Assembly (NCBI GenBank): GCA_028551475.1
Contig: CM052359.1
Span: forward strand, 19,283,583 to 19,347,582
Direction of reading: 5' to 3'
DNA length: 64,000 nt
Source: Casuarina equisetifolia
Taxonomy: Eukaryota; Streptophyta; Magnoliopsida; Fagales; Casuarinaceae
The notes below the pieces were generated by a model, which was given only the letters and a program-made list of their open reading frames with translations, was not told where the DNA came from and ran no database searches. The first letter of the stretch is position 1. Every line of letters starts with the position of its first letter. Shown here piece by piece: positions 22,901-33,714 of the stretch. A program made the translations under genes and the position numbers.

Positions 22901-24100
22901 TCTTTTCCCACATTCTCCTCTTCCTTTTAATCCGACAAGACGCCCGCGCATTTACTGTTTTTACTGTGTTTTCTGTTTACCTTTTACCCTGGGCGTCCTT
23001 CGTGATTTGCTTCTCAGTCGTCTTCTCTCTTTCTTCTGACGTGTAACAATGATTGAGATATAGTAGTTTAAGGCTTATAGTAAAGGTAATTGTTCCCCCA
23101 TACAAGGTAGTTCTGAGATAGACCTGGAATCAAGCAAGGCTGCACGTGCTGCAGTTGGTAGACCTTTCAAGGGATGTATCACAGTACGTCGTACGTAATC
23201 TGATTAAGGATGGGTCGCGCAGTAACTGGGAAAACAGAGACGTGATCGAACCTTTTTGTGTGACGTCCGTCAAGGCAGCGCATGATTGCTTTTGTGCTTA
23301 AACTATGGTAGGAGCTCTGGGGTAGGAAAGGGTTAAAAGAAGTTTGCTTCGTAGGAAGTATGTAGGGTTCTTTTGGAATGACAACATCCCAGGGATGCTG
23401 GGAAAGAGCAGGGTATGCTTCACGCTTGTCGAAGGCATGGCTTCCCACATTTTGTATATTCTGTTCGTACTCGGCAGGGGAACGAATGGATAAATGGGAA
23501 GGTGACAGTAGCAATGAGCAGTTTGTTCGGAAAAAAAAAGCCTAAACTTTTTCACTTTAATTGAACCTATAAAAAAATATTGTATATAAGTAATGGAAAT
23601 ACTTTGAACTACAAATAACAAAGAAAAGACTTAAACACCACAATCACTATATGAGAATTTTTACATAAAAAACTCTCCCACATGTAAATTAAAAAAAATT
23701 AAAAGAAAAAATTATGAGACTAATCTCAAAGTCCACCCAAACTTTTATTGTATAATTCTATAGGTATACAACTCAATCAAGTTACTAATAACATTAATAG
23801 GATAAACATTCACCATTATAATAAAATTTGCAATTTACAGTGAGGAATAAGTTGAAACTTCAACTTAAGCAAAAAAAGGTATATAAAATCACCTAAAATT
23901 TAATGATTGGTTTATTAGAGTAGAAAGCTACAAATAATGATCCAACCTTGCAGAATAACTTACAATTAATTACAAAACTATTAACCAAAAATCAACTCAA
24001 TCAAACTATGAATTAACCTTCAATAACAATTTAAAGGATTGCTATGCAAGGCTTTTAATTCATGAGAAAATATGTTCTCTCTTCTTTTCCCTCTCTTTTT
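22901..24100. other. Intergenic region, nothing recognised
   Basis: The first about 600 bases are GC-richer (promoter side of the RING-CH gene), followed by AT-rich sequence from about 23520. No open frame here has recognisable protein features. Confidence 0.4.
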
Positions 24101-24129
24101 TCTTTTTGTGGTTGCATTCCCCTCCCCTC

Positions 24130-24393
24130 CCTCTATTAACTTGGTATTAGGGGCAAGTCAAGCCACTGGAAGAAGAAATGGCTAAAACTATAGAGAAGTC
24201 TTCAAGTTCTAACATGGATCCCAAATTCAATGAGTTACTTGATGTAATGCAACAGATATTTTTTGGCCTTTTGTATAGATATGGAAGGTAATGGGGGTCA
24301 ACAAACCAAAGGTACACAACAAAAAGAAGGAGAAACCTTTAAAGATCGTGAAAGTAGCAAAAGGGGACATACTCATATAACTTAGCTCAATAC
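24130..24393 (+). mobile_element. Fragment with primer-binding-like site and gag-like start
   Basis: TTGGTATTAGGGGCAAG at about 24142 resembles an initiator-tRNA-Met primer-binding site. Just downstream an ATG (24178) opens MAKTIEKSSSSNMDPKFNEL, a polar N-terminus like plant gag. The segment then stops at the gypsy LTR that starts at 24394. It may be part of an element into which the gypsy element inserted. I found no clear continuation beyond 32439. Confidence 0.35.
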
Positions 24394-24887
24394 TATTACA
24401 AATTGGTCTACGTGGCATGATAGAATGACATAGCTTAAGAAAGTGTGTGTTTAAAGATAACCATGTTGTCACTTTTGGTTTTTAGGAACTTTGAGCTTGA
24501 TTGTAGTTAGGTAATCATGGTAGTATAGTCGTGCATAAGGAGTTGGTCAGTTGTAGTGACGAGAGGATCTACAAGTGTGCAAATATGTTGTATTAACTAG
24601 TCTTTTGTAATAGCAATGTTAATGTGTAGAAGTTATGTTAGTCATTAAGGTTTTGACAGTCCATTCTCTAACAATCATGTTACCTAGTTTTTAAATGAAG
24701 AGGATGATCTAATTTGTAAGACAAGTTTATTACTAATGAAAGTGTAACGAGTAGCTTCACTCCTAGAAAAGCCTTATGCCTATGGTTTAATCACTTGGGT
24801 GAAAAGAAGAAGTTGTTTTCTAACCTCTTCCATGAGAATCTAGATCTAACTTGCCCAATTACTAGCTTAGTAGCGCAAATCATATCA
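24394..24887 (+). repeat. 5' LTR of the gypsy element
   Basis: It aligns with 31949-32439. The expected TG start is TA here (TATTACAAATTG against TGTTACGAACCG), and the end is ATCATATCA. The primer-binding site follows 3 bases later. Confidence 0.75.
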
Positions 24888-26460
24888 AAGTGGCATCAGA
24901 GCCCTTACTTAAGATGGCTAACACATAAGCTAACATTTATGAGCCTAATTGGACCACTAGTTTAAATACCTTACTAATAATATTCATTAAATGCTTTCCA
25001 TCATGAATATGCAAGTTGAAAGTCAAGTTAAGAAGATTCAAAATTGACCCATCAATGACAATATTGTTGTTAATAGTCCGCCAAAGGCTTTTCATAAGGG
25101 GAAGGATATGGTGGCAAAGGACCGAATGGTAGCATGCAGCGCCCCCTTACCTTGAATGTTACTTTGGTATCAATGAAGGCCATCCTACTATTAAAATGGA
25201 TTTTTCCCCTTTTTAAGGGAGACGGGGATCCTACAGATTAGATTTACAAGGTGGAACAATTTTTTTACTACTATTAGGTAGTAGAATGGTTCATGCATGT
25301 TTTGTTATTACTATGGAGATCTCACCAAGCTCTAACAAAAATACAATGTCAAACAATTCGATAAAAAGTTTTCTCAACTATTGTTATGAGCAAGGGCCAT
25401 GACACACAAATAAGAAATTAGCTATTTTGTTACAAGACTTAAAGAAAGCATGTGGGTTGATGTGTAGATGGTCAAAACCATGACACTACCTAAAGCCATT
25501 AGGCTTACAAAAATCTACAAAGGCAAGGCCTAAGTCGCACAACCCATTCCCCTTGTGCTAATGTGATGGCCTTTGGGGGTTAAATTTTCATCACTTGTTA
25601 CCTATAGAGGTTAATTAGTGGAAGGCCAAAGGCCTTTACTTTTATCTTGATAATTGTTTTGCACTAGGACATAGGTGCAAATGATTATATCTCATAGAAG
25701 CATGGGTCCCTAAAGATCAAGATTTTTTCTCACTTCAAGAGCATATTATAGATCTGGAGGTTGCAAAAACACTAGAAATCTCATTGTTGGCCATTTTTGG
25801 TATTCCCAACCCCCAAATAATAAGGATTAAGTGGCAGATTCAAGTTACCCATAGCAAGATCTATTTTTAGCTTGCTATAGTTCTACTTACAATTTAATTA
25901 ATAAGGAGATGGCCAAGAAAATGAGTATTCAAGCAGACCAACCCAGTTCTTTAGTGATATAGGTTGCTAATGGATATCGTATAAGGAGTTTAGGCCTTTG
26001 CAAGGACTTGACAATTTATCTTTAGGAAATAAATTTTCAAGTAAATTTTTCTATATTGCCACTCGTGGGATCAAAAATGGCATTGGGGACTCATTGGCTT
26101 TATTCTCTAAGTCCTATCCTATGAGATTTCTTGAAGCTAACCATGGTGTTCAAGTATCAAGGAAGAAAAGTGGTATCAACTAGAGTACTGGCCCTATGCA
26201 AAATGTTGTCAAAGAAGGAAGTTCAGTGGAAATAGAAAGAAAAATGAAGGAAAAAATAGTTAATTCTAAGAACATCAAATTAGAATTGGTTATTGATGGA
26301 AGGGGAGATGACAAAAAGGATTATAAAAGTAGAATGATAGGTTTGTCTTGCAAGTGATGACTCTTGAACCCTACGCCACGTCCCTAGCAAACAAACAAGT
26401 ATATAACATACTTTGAGCCTTCATATTTAATTAGGCTTCTAAAGGAATATAAAGAAGTCT

Positions 26461-26900
26461 TTGTGGAGTTTGTTAGGTCAACATGTATTGGTGAAATCAT
26501 ATCAGTACCCATATTTCCAAAAAGAAGAGATTGAAAAAATAATTAATGAGCTATTACAATCTAGAATGATCCATCCCAACAAAAGTCCTTTTTCTTATCC
26601 TATCCTTTCAGTAAAAAAAAAAAAAGAAAGAAACATGACATATGTATATAGACTACTGAGCTTTCAACATTTATACAATACAAGATAAGTTTCTTATCCC
26701 TAGTGTTGATGAATTGTTGGAAAAACTTAATATGTAGAATATTTCCCCAAAATGGACCTCTATTTTGGATATCACCAAATCATATGCTCCCAAAAGATGT
26801 GAAGAAAATGGCATTTCAGACCTATCATGAATTAAATGTTTAAGGACCTAAGTATGTTCTTTTTTTTTCTATGATATACTTATCTTTAGCAAGAGTTAGG
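26461..26900 (+). pseudogene. gypsy reverse transcriptase remnant
   Basis: An open frame at 26461-26688 holds the conserved beginning of gypsy RT (QKEEIEKIINELLQSRMIHP). Beyond a frameshift come PSVDELLEKLNM and a KMDLYFGYHQI-like stretch near 26750-26780, the region before the catalytic core. Stops interrupt every frame, so no enzyme can be made. Confidence 0.8.
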
Positions 26901-27138
26901 GCTAAGCATGTGGAGCACCTTCGAGCAATGTTAGACATTTTTCCAAAACTAATGACTTTTAGCAAAAAGTACTAAAGGTGCCTTTAAACAATCATAAGTG
27001 GCTTTTCTTTGGCACATGATAAGCCATATAGCTGTCAAGGTTAACCCTAAGAAAATCTTGACCATAATGAAATGCCCAAGACTAATCACTATCAAATCTC
27101 TCAAGGGCTTTCTTGACTTTATTTGTTATTATTGCTAG

Positions 27139-27338
27139 TGTTATAGATACAGAATATTATGTGCCATGATATTAAGACAAATTTGTGTGTGTAAATATTA
27201 TATATATTTTCCATTATTACATTTTTCATGTATAGCATTGTCAGAGGTCTGTATAAAGACCCCATATGGTATAGTGTAAAGTATTGCAATATCAATAGAG
27301 AGTAAGTTCCCACACTCCCAATTTCTCACTTTGTGATA
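27139..27338. mobile_element. Solo-LTR-like 200-bp insertion with target duplication
   Basis: GCTAG occurs directly on both sides (27134-27138 and 27339-27343). The 200 bases between begin TGTTATAG and contain TATATATATT and a TATAAAGA box. They interrupt gypsy pol between a stretch reading LKGFLDF and the continuation after TTTATAAAAAACTATGGG. The end GTGATA is not the canonical CA, so identity as an LTR is likely but not certain. Confidence 0.6.
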
Positions 27339-27689
27339 GCTAGTTTATAAAAAACTATGGGATTCTTACAAGGTTGTTGACATCATTCCTTAAAAATGAT
27401 AGTTTGTACTAAGGGGAAGAAGTAGAGCAAGCTTTTAAATGTTTGAAGCAAAGCATGGTGGAAACACTTGCGTTATGTCTCCCTAATTTCTTTAAAACCT
27501 TATTTATTAAATTTGATGCATTTAGGAATGAGTTGAGAGCTATTCTCTTCCAAACTTGCAACCCCATATCATTTTTAAGTCAAGCTTTGCAAGGATGAAA
27601 CCTTCTCCTTTCCATATATGAAAGAAAAAAAAAAGATGTTGGTTATTTTACTTACAATAAGAAAATTGAGTAAAGGATCACTAGTTTGG

Positions 27690-28405
27690 AGCTTTAGGAA
27701 TATTTTACAAGTAAGAAGTGAACTTACGCAACAGGTGACGGACTCAGAATACAATATTGCCAAAAGTTATGTAGCACTAAGAGAGAACAAAGAAGATACT
27801 GAATGGGCAAGACGTGTCTGAAAAGAATGAGTTACCAAAGTAAAATTTTATCTACTGGATCACTTTGAAAGACAAACTATCCACAACAGATAAGGTGGCT
27901 AAATGGAATAGTTTAGTGGATCTACAATGCAACCTCTGCCAACAACAAGAAGAATCACAAAAACATTTATTTTTTAAGTGCAGGTTTACAAACTACATCT
28001 AGAAGGCTTTGCTAGGCTATGAATGGATTAACTCGAAGAATTGAACACTGGAGAGCTGAAATATGTTGGATGATCAAGACTGTTAAGAGGAAGAGCTTTG
28101 CAATAACTTTGCTTAGTATATCTTTCAAGGTCGTATTGTATCACATTTGAAGAGAAAGGAATAGAAGAAAATTCAACGATATAAGTCTAGATAATTCAAC
28201 CATTATAGTTAAAATCAAAAAGGATGTGAGAGGAAAGATTTCATCTACCAGAGGAGTTAAGCTTACAAATTGTAATAAATTTTTACAAAAGCTTTGGAAT
28301 TTTCCAAGTGCAATATTTGAACTTAGATAATGATATTTTATAATCGAACAATCTTGTAAATTTTTTTACAGGTGATATATAATTTGACCTTTCACCAAAA
28401 AAAAA
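27690..28405 (+). mobile_element. LINE (L1-type) 3' fragment
   Basis: Read on the plus strand in shifting frames, about 27890-28010 gives DKVAKWNSLVDLQCNLC followed by QKHLFFKC. This is the C-x2-C...H-x-C arrangement of the zinc-binding domain at the end of plant LINE reverse transcriptases. The fragment ends near 28400 in a short A run (CACCAAAAAAAAA). The 5' end is truncated, as is usual for LINEs. It separates gypsy RNase H from the segment near 28500. Confidence 0.6.
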
Positions 28406-28598
28406 TTGAGTCATTATCTTCTTAGGCACCAATTTGTAGTTTGGATAGATCAACAAAGCTTTAAACACATGTTAGATTAAAAAATTATCTCCCTAGCTTA
28501 ACAAAAATGGTTGATTTAGTGAATAGGGTACAATTTTCATATAGAATACAAGCTAAGGTGTGAAAACAAAGTGGTAGACTCCCTTTTACAACAGCATG

Positions 28599-29060
28599 TG
28601 TTACGAACATGGTTGTTCGTAATGGTATTTGCCATAATCTCTTGTTTTACCAAGAGAACAAAGAAACAAAAACATAAAGCAAATTGTTTGGAAAACTTCT
28701 TCTCTATCCTTTTTCATTAAAAACTATAGCCTTTTAATAGGCTTTACAAAATGTGAAAAAGAATTTAATCAAAATAAATACAATTAAAGAAAAACATGGA
28801 AATGGAAATAACAACTAAAGAAAGATGACCATGGGCCTAAATGCCCATATCTTTACCAACCCTAACACTAGAAAATCCTTCTACGTAATAATGTGATCAC
28901 CTTCCATTTGAAATATGTATATTCCTCTAAAGTAAATGAGATCTTCATCAATCAGTATCTTGAAGGCAATATAGATATGCATTAAAGTCCTTGGTCACAT
29001 TTCCTCTTACATAAATAACAAAATAAAAGGAAATCTAATTTAAATTCTAGGCATGTAACA
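28599..29060 (-). repeat. LTR (3' copy in element orientation)
   Basis: This is a 462-bp copy of 29719-30180 with scattered substitutions. It is adjacent to the purine tract on the internal side. Confidence 0.88.
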
Positions 29061-29245
29061 TACCCCACCCCCATCAAAACAACCTTGTCCTCAAGGTTGA
29101 AACTAGGGAATGACAATATTTTTTTTTATAAGTCCATGAAATATGCCACTTAAGAACTACTAAACTAACTTATCAAAATATAAGGATAGATAAAAAAGCA
29201 TAAATCAAGAATTTATTTGTCATGACAAAATTCTAGTGGTCATCC

Positions 29246-29611
29246 TCAATGTGAGAAGTGTTGGCTCATAAGTGGTACGTTGCACGAATCAGGCAGTCCT
29301 CTAACCAAGCTGGGTGGTGGCTCTCCATGGGCAACCGTACCTAAAAGTCTCTCCAACTTACCCTTTTTCCCCACCATGTGACCCTTTTTTTGCCTACCTT
29401 CAGGTTGTCTCCTTGGTTGGCTAGATTTAAGGAAAAGAGAATGGTTCCTTGGATAAGACTCCTTCGACTTCTCCATTGCCAAGACTAGCCTATATAGGTT
29501 GTCCAGCATTACCTCGATTGCCTTTAGCAATTGCTTAGCTTCTTGTAGATCTAGTTGCAATCTTCCTTTTTCTTTTTCTTCCTTGTGAAGGTCTTTTCGT
29601 AGTTCAACCAT
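29246..29611 (-). CDS. gag-like coiled-coil ORF of the small LTR element
   Basis: The frame has 121 codons on the element's own strand, about 110 bp after the primer-binding site. Residues about 1-50 are strongly helical with heptad-like leucines and many charges (RKDLHKEEKEKGRLQLDLQE). The middle is basic (QPRRQPEGRQKKGHMVGKKG), fitting nucleic-acid binding. No zinc knuckle or protease is seen. An upstream in-frame part may be lost, because a stop lies just before 29611. It could be a short gag or a decayed remnant of one. The element has no polymerase. Confidence 0.45.
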   Translation of the reverse strand: MVELRKDLHKEEKEKGRLQLDLQEAKQLLKAIEVMLDNLYRLVLAMEKSKESYPRNHSLFLKSSQPRRQPEGRQKKGHMVGKKGKLERLLGTVAHGEPPPSLVRGLPDSCNVPLMSQHFSH

Positions 29612-29718
29612 CTCTTTCTTAAAATGGTCATTCTAGGCCTTACAAGATTCCCACATCTCCACCACCATTTGACAGATCCCTTCTCAATTTGGGTTAGGAA
29701 CATGGCTTTTATACCAAT

Positions 29719-30180
29719 TGTTACAAACATGGTTGTTCATTGTAGTATTTGTCATAATCTCTTGTTTTACCAAGAGAACAAAGAAACAAAAACATAAAGA
29801 AAATTGTTTGGATAACTTTTTCTCTACCCTTTTTCATTGAAAACTATAGCCTTTTAATAAGCTTTACAAAATGTGAAAAAGAATTTAATCAAAACAAATA
29901 AAATTAAAGAAAAATATGAAAATGGAAATAACAACTAAGAAAGATGACCATGGGCCTAAATGCCCATATCTTTACCAACCCTAGCACTAGAAAATCCTTC
30001 CACGTAATAATGAGATCACCTTCCATTTGAAATCTGTATATTCCTTTAAAGTAAATGAGATTTTCATCAATCAGCATCTTGAAGGCAATATGGATATGCA
30101 TTAAAGTCCTTGGTCACATTTCCTATTACATAAATAACTAAATAAAAGAAAATCCTAATTCAAATTCTAAGCATGTAACA
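29719..30180 (-). repeat. LTR (5' copy in element orientation)
   Basis: This 462-bp direct repeat of 28599-29060 begins TGTTACATGCTTAG on the minus strand. The primer-binding-like site lies just outside at 29718-29704. Confidence 0.88.
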
Positions 30181-30879
30181 TCATGAGTCTAGCATGAGCT
30201 TCGACCTACCCATCAATGTTGTTAGAGCAAACTTTATCATAGAATAAGGGACACGATGACCCCTGCTAGGCTGATGGATATGTCAATTAGGCCTAACCAA
30301 GCAAGTAAAGTTTAACTTATAGCCTTCCCAAAAGAAATACAAAGCTTAAAATTGTACAAATGGCCTAACAATGCAATCTAAAGTAGTTCACGGGCTTGCT
30401 TGGTTTAACCGAAGGAAAAGTTGAACATGTAGAGTTGCCCTCTAAAAAGGCAAGGATGGATACAATAGTTGTGATAAAGGCATGCTTGAAGGAGAACATT
30501 TCGGCAATCTTAGCCCACTCTATTATGGGTTAAGCCAACCAAAGAAAAAAGCCAAGAGAATGTTGCCATGCAAGCATTGGTTAAAAGAATCCAGGCAAGT
30601 GAGGAGGTTGGTCTTTAGGATTAAAATGATGGCGTTATTTTCTTAAAGAGAAAATCTTCTTGCTTGAAAAATCAAAATTAAACAGTCTAATTGTGAAGAA
30701 TTCCATGGAATGGCGCACAAAAGGTTCTTGCAAACAGTGGAAAGAGTGAATGGAGTCTTCCTTTAAAAGGGTTAATCAAGGGATGTGAAGGAGCACATCT
30801 AGAGCTACCATGTTTGCTAAGCCTAGAAGTCCGAAAATAGAACACCAAGTGGATTACTACAACCGTTGCCAATTCTAAA

Positions 30880-31760
30880 GGCTGTATGGTCAGACATCTC
30901 AATTGACTTTGTTGATGGATTGCCCATGTCCCATGGCAAAAATTCTATACTAGTTATTGTTGACTGATTATCTAAGTATGTGCATTTTATAGCCTTGACC
31001 CATCCTTACTCTACTTAGTCTGTAGCCTAATTGTTTTTTAATGAAGTTTTCAAGCATTATGGACACCTGCAAACCATATTTTGTAACCAGGGCTACATCT
31101 TTACCAACCTTTTTTGGCAGGAATTGTTCTAACTTTGGGGAACAAGGTTTAACATTTCTTCAGCATATCACCCCAAATCGATGGGCAAACGGAGGTAGTA
31201 AATCATTCACTAGAATTATATTTACATTGCTTGATACGAGATAAACTAGGGGATGGTCCAAATGGCTTTCTTAGGCCGAACTTGTTCATAATACATCCAT
31301 CCACCGCAACACAAGTGTCTCTCCCTACCAAGCTTTCCACGTTAGGCCTCCTTAACCTTGCTCCATTATGTTCTAGGGACAACATGAGTTGAAGCAACTG
31401 GCTGAGGGACATCTTAGAGGGATGCTACTTCGAAGCTAACCAAGGACCACCTCTGCACAACGTGGGAGAGGATGAAGTTGGCATATGACAAACATTACTG
31501 CAACAAAGAATTTGTTGTAGGTGATAAGGTCTATTTGCATATAAAGCCGAGCTGACAAACATTTGTGGCTTTAAAGAGAGATTCCAAGATGGCTGTGAGG
31601 TATTATGGCCCTTCCAAGTGAACTAAAGTATCGGGAAAGCAGCCTATAAGTCACTTCCACTAGATTCAAGAATTCACCCGGTTTTCCATGTATCTTGTTT
31701 GGAGCGAAGCATGGGAGACCATATCGATGTTCAGCCCTCCTTGCCCTGAATCGTTAATGG
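30880..31760 (+). pseudogene. gypsy integrase remnant
   Basis: Plus-strand frames give [20 protein letters not shown], then LSKYVHFIA (start of the integrase core). Later come an equivalent of QTEVVNHSLELYL near 31180 and FHVSCLERSMG near 31690, close to the end of pol. Frameshifts and stops break it. Confidence 0.75.
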
Positions 31761-31948
31761 CAAAATTCCCTTTAGCACTCCCCAAGTAATGCTCAATCAA
31801 TGCATCAAGAAAAGGAGCCTGAAAATTCTAGCCCACCTGGCAAGGTTTGACACCTACTGAGGACACCTAGGAAGATTTGGAAGATATGTAGTTCTAGTTT
31901 CCTAAAGCTGACCTTGAGGAGAAGGTTTAAAATCGAAAGGGGAGAATT

Positions 31949-32439
31949 TGTTACGAACCGTTCTATGTGGCATGATAGAACAACGTAACTTAAGGAAGTG
32001 TGGGTTTAAAGATAACCACGTCATCACTTTTGGTTTTGGAGAGCTTAGACCTTGATTGTAGTTAGGTAATCATGGCAATGTAGTCATGAGAATGCATGGG
32101 GAGTTGGTCAGTTGTAGCCATAGGAGGATCTACGAGCGTGCAAGGTGGTGTGCTAATCTTTTGTATTAGCTAGTCTTTTGTAATAGCAATGCTAATGTGT
32201 AGAAGTTATGTTCTTCATTAAGGTTTTGTGAATCCTTTCTCTAAGGGTCATGTTACATGGCTTTTAAATGGAGACGACGGTCTGGTTCGTAAGACAAGTT
32301 TATTATTAATGAAAGTGTAAGGAGTAGTTTCACTCCCAACGAACCCTGGGTGGAAAGAAGAAGCGGTTTGCCAACTTTTCCACAAGAATCTAGTTCTAAC
32401 TCGCCCAAGTACTCACTCAGTAGCACAAAATCGTAACCA
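31949..32439 (+). repeat. 3' LTR of the gypsy element
   Basis: It starts TGTTACGAACCG after the purine tract AAAGGGGAGAATT and matches 24394-24887 to its end near CGTAACCA. Confidence 0.8.
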
Positions 32440-33714
32440 GTTTCTCAGGAGGAGTTCGTTTGAAGATGCAGCTTGATTTCCCACACTACTAAGTGTCTTA
32501 TACACTTGTAAATCATTTGTGTGGGAAAACTTTGAATAAATCATCAAAGTTTGGTTGGCGTTCAAACCTTGCCTTGTGTAATCTTCTTGTTATCGTTTTC
32601 CACTACTAGCTTTCATTTATTTTCACGTTCACATGAAATGTGCATTCTGAAGACCGAAGCAGAGTTGTGCGTTTTGCTCATGGTTCATTGTGCTTTTATT
32701 CACATGAGACGTGCATTTTTCTACTGAAGAATAGAAAAAACCATATTTTTGCTGTTGGGCTGATTTGTTGTGACAAAACTGTATATTTTGCTTGCTACTG
32801 AATTGATTTGCTGTGTTTCATTCACATGAAATGTGTGTTTGGCAATTAAACCAAGTTCTACATTTTGCTTGTATATTGTGCAGACCTGTTACCCTTTCAT
32901 CCACATTTTGAAGACCTAATCAAAGTTGTGCGTCTGTGCTGATCTATAACTTGTCTGCTGCCATTTCACTTGTATAAAATAAGTGGATTGAAGGCCTATG
33001 CAAAGCTATACGGACTGATGTCATGTAAGTAAAATTATTGTGTCTCAAGACCTGGATAGTAAAGTCCTTAAATTATATTGACTGTGATTTGGCGTCTTCT
33101 ACGTAGGCTATCCCATATTAAATACTATGACCCCTAAGAAACCCAATTACTCTGATTCCAATGCATACCTACTGAATGTTGAAATGTGGCTTTGCATTTC
33201 CAACGTGGTACGTCGGAAATCGAATTGGCTTTTGATTTACGTGATTCTGAACCAAACCAGACGTTAAATTTAAACATTGAACATCGTGAATCACAGATCT
33301 GCACTTGTTGATTAGACAGGTAACTGGACACCGCCGCTAAGGCGAGGATGCCGTCACTCACCTATTTTCCGACTTGCTGGGATCAGTGCCAGTGTCGTTC
33401 CCTCTCCACACGCATCTAAATTTGGTTGTGTCCCAACCCTACAAGTACAGTGTGTGCAACTGTGATTGGGTTAAATCTTGGAAAGTACTCTAATGGATGA
33501 TGAAAACATACAAGCTAACTCCAGCTTAACAAACTCCAATTTGATCATGGGAAACAATACCTCAATGGTGCTGCGTACCCTCCTCCATCTTCTTGCCCCA
33601 GTCATGAAGCCTCAAGTGCAACTCAGCAGCAGCAATCAAGAAATGGACGGCCTGGATTGGATTCAAAAGGTCGAGTATAGCTCTGAGGGTTCTAAGCCGT
33701 AGGTCGTCGGCCAT
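32440..33714. other. Intergenic region with degenerate tandem repeats
   Basis: No gene is supported. The part 32628-33020 consists of imperfect repeats beginning TTCACATGAAATG or similar. The rest, downstream of the DOG1-like gene, shows nothing I recognise. Confidence 0.4.
32628..33020. repeat. Degenerate tandem repeat, unit about 70 bp
   Basis: Five related units start at about 32628, 32699, 32821, 32896 and 32964 with TTCACATGA-like sequence. Each is followed by a GAAGACC-like or AAAGTTGTGC-like block and a TTTTGCT-like block. Spacings are 71, 122, 75 and 68 bases, so the second is longer. The units have diverged strongly. Confidence 0.55.

Larger units (their letters stand above)
28599..30180 (-). 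mobile_element. Small non-autonomous LTR element with two 462-bp LTRs
   Basis: Near-identical direct repeats lie at 28599-29060 and 29719-30180; each is 462 bp and each reads TGTTAC...TGTAACA. The orientation is minus: next to the LTR at 29719 the minus strand reads ATTGGTATAAAAGCC (primer-binding-like), and next to 29060 it reads GATGGGGGTGGGGTA (purine tract). Flanks GCATG and TCATG suggest a 5-bp target duplication with one change. The gypsy frame (DSLLQQ... / ...MSFDLP) joins across it. Only a gag-like frame (29611-29246) is inside, so it depends on other elements. Confidence 0.88.
24394..32439 (+). mobile_element. Ty3/gypsy LTR retrotransposon, decayed, with three later insertions
   Basis: LTRs at 24394-24887 and 31949-32439 match over most of their length (for example GATTGTAGTTAGGTAATCAT and GAAAGTGTAA). 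A primer-binding site TGGCATCAGAGCCC begins at 24891, and a purine tract AAAGGGGAGA precedes the 3' LTR. Pol landmarks follow gypsy order on the plus strand: RT near 26500-26830 (IEKIINELLQSRMI, then SPFSYPILSVKKKK), RNase H near 27480-27630, integrase near 30880-31230 ([20 protein letters not shown]), and an integrase tail reading VHPVFHVSCLERSMG near 31680. A solo-LTR-like insert (27139-27338), a LINE fragment (about 27690-28400) and a small LTR element (28599-30180) interrupt it. No clean target duplication was found. Confidence 0.85.

Noticed and set aside
28599..30180. Segmental duplication of host DNA
   Set aside because: Equal 462-bp copies with TGTTAC/GTAACA ends, a primer-binding-like site, a purine tract and near-matching 5-bp flanks show an LTR pair instead.
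32628..33020. CRISPR-like repeat array
   Set aside because: This is eukaryotic context, and the units are strongly diverged with uneven spacing and no uniform short repeat.
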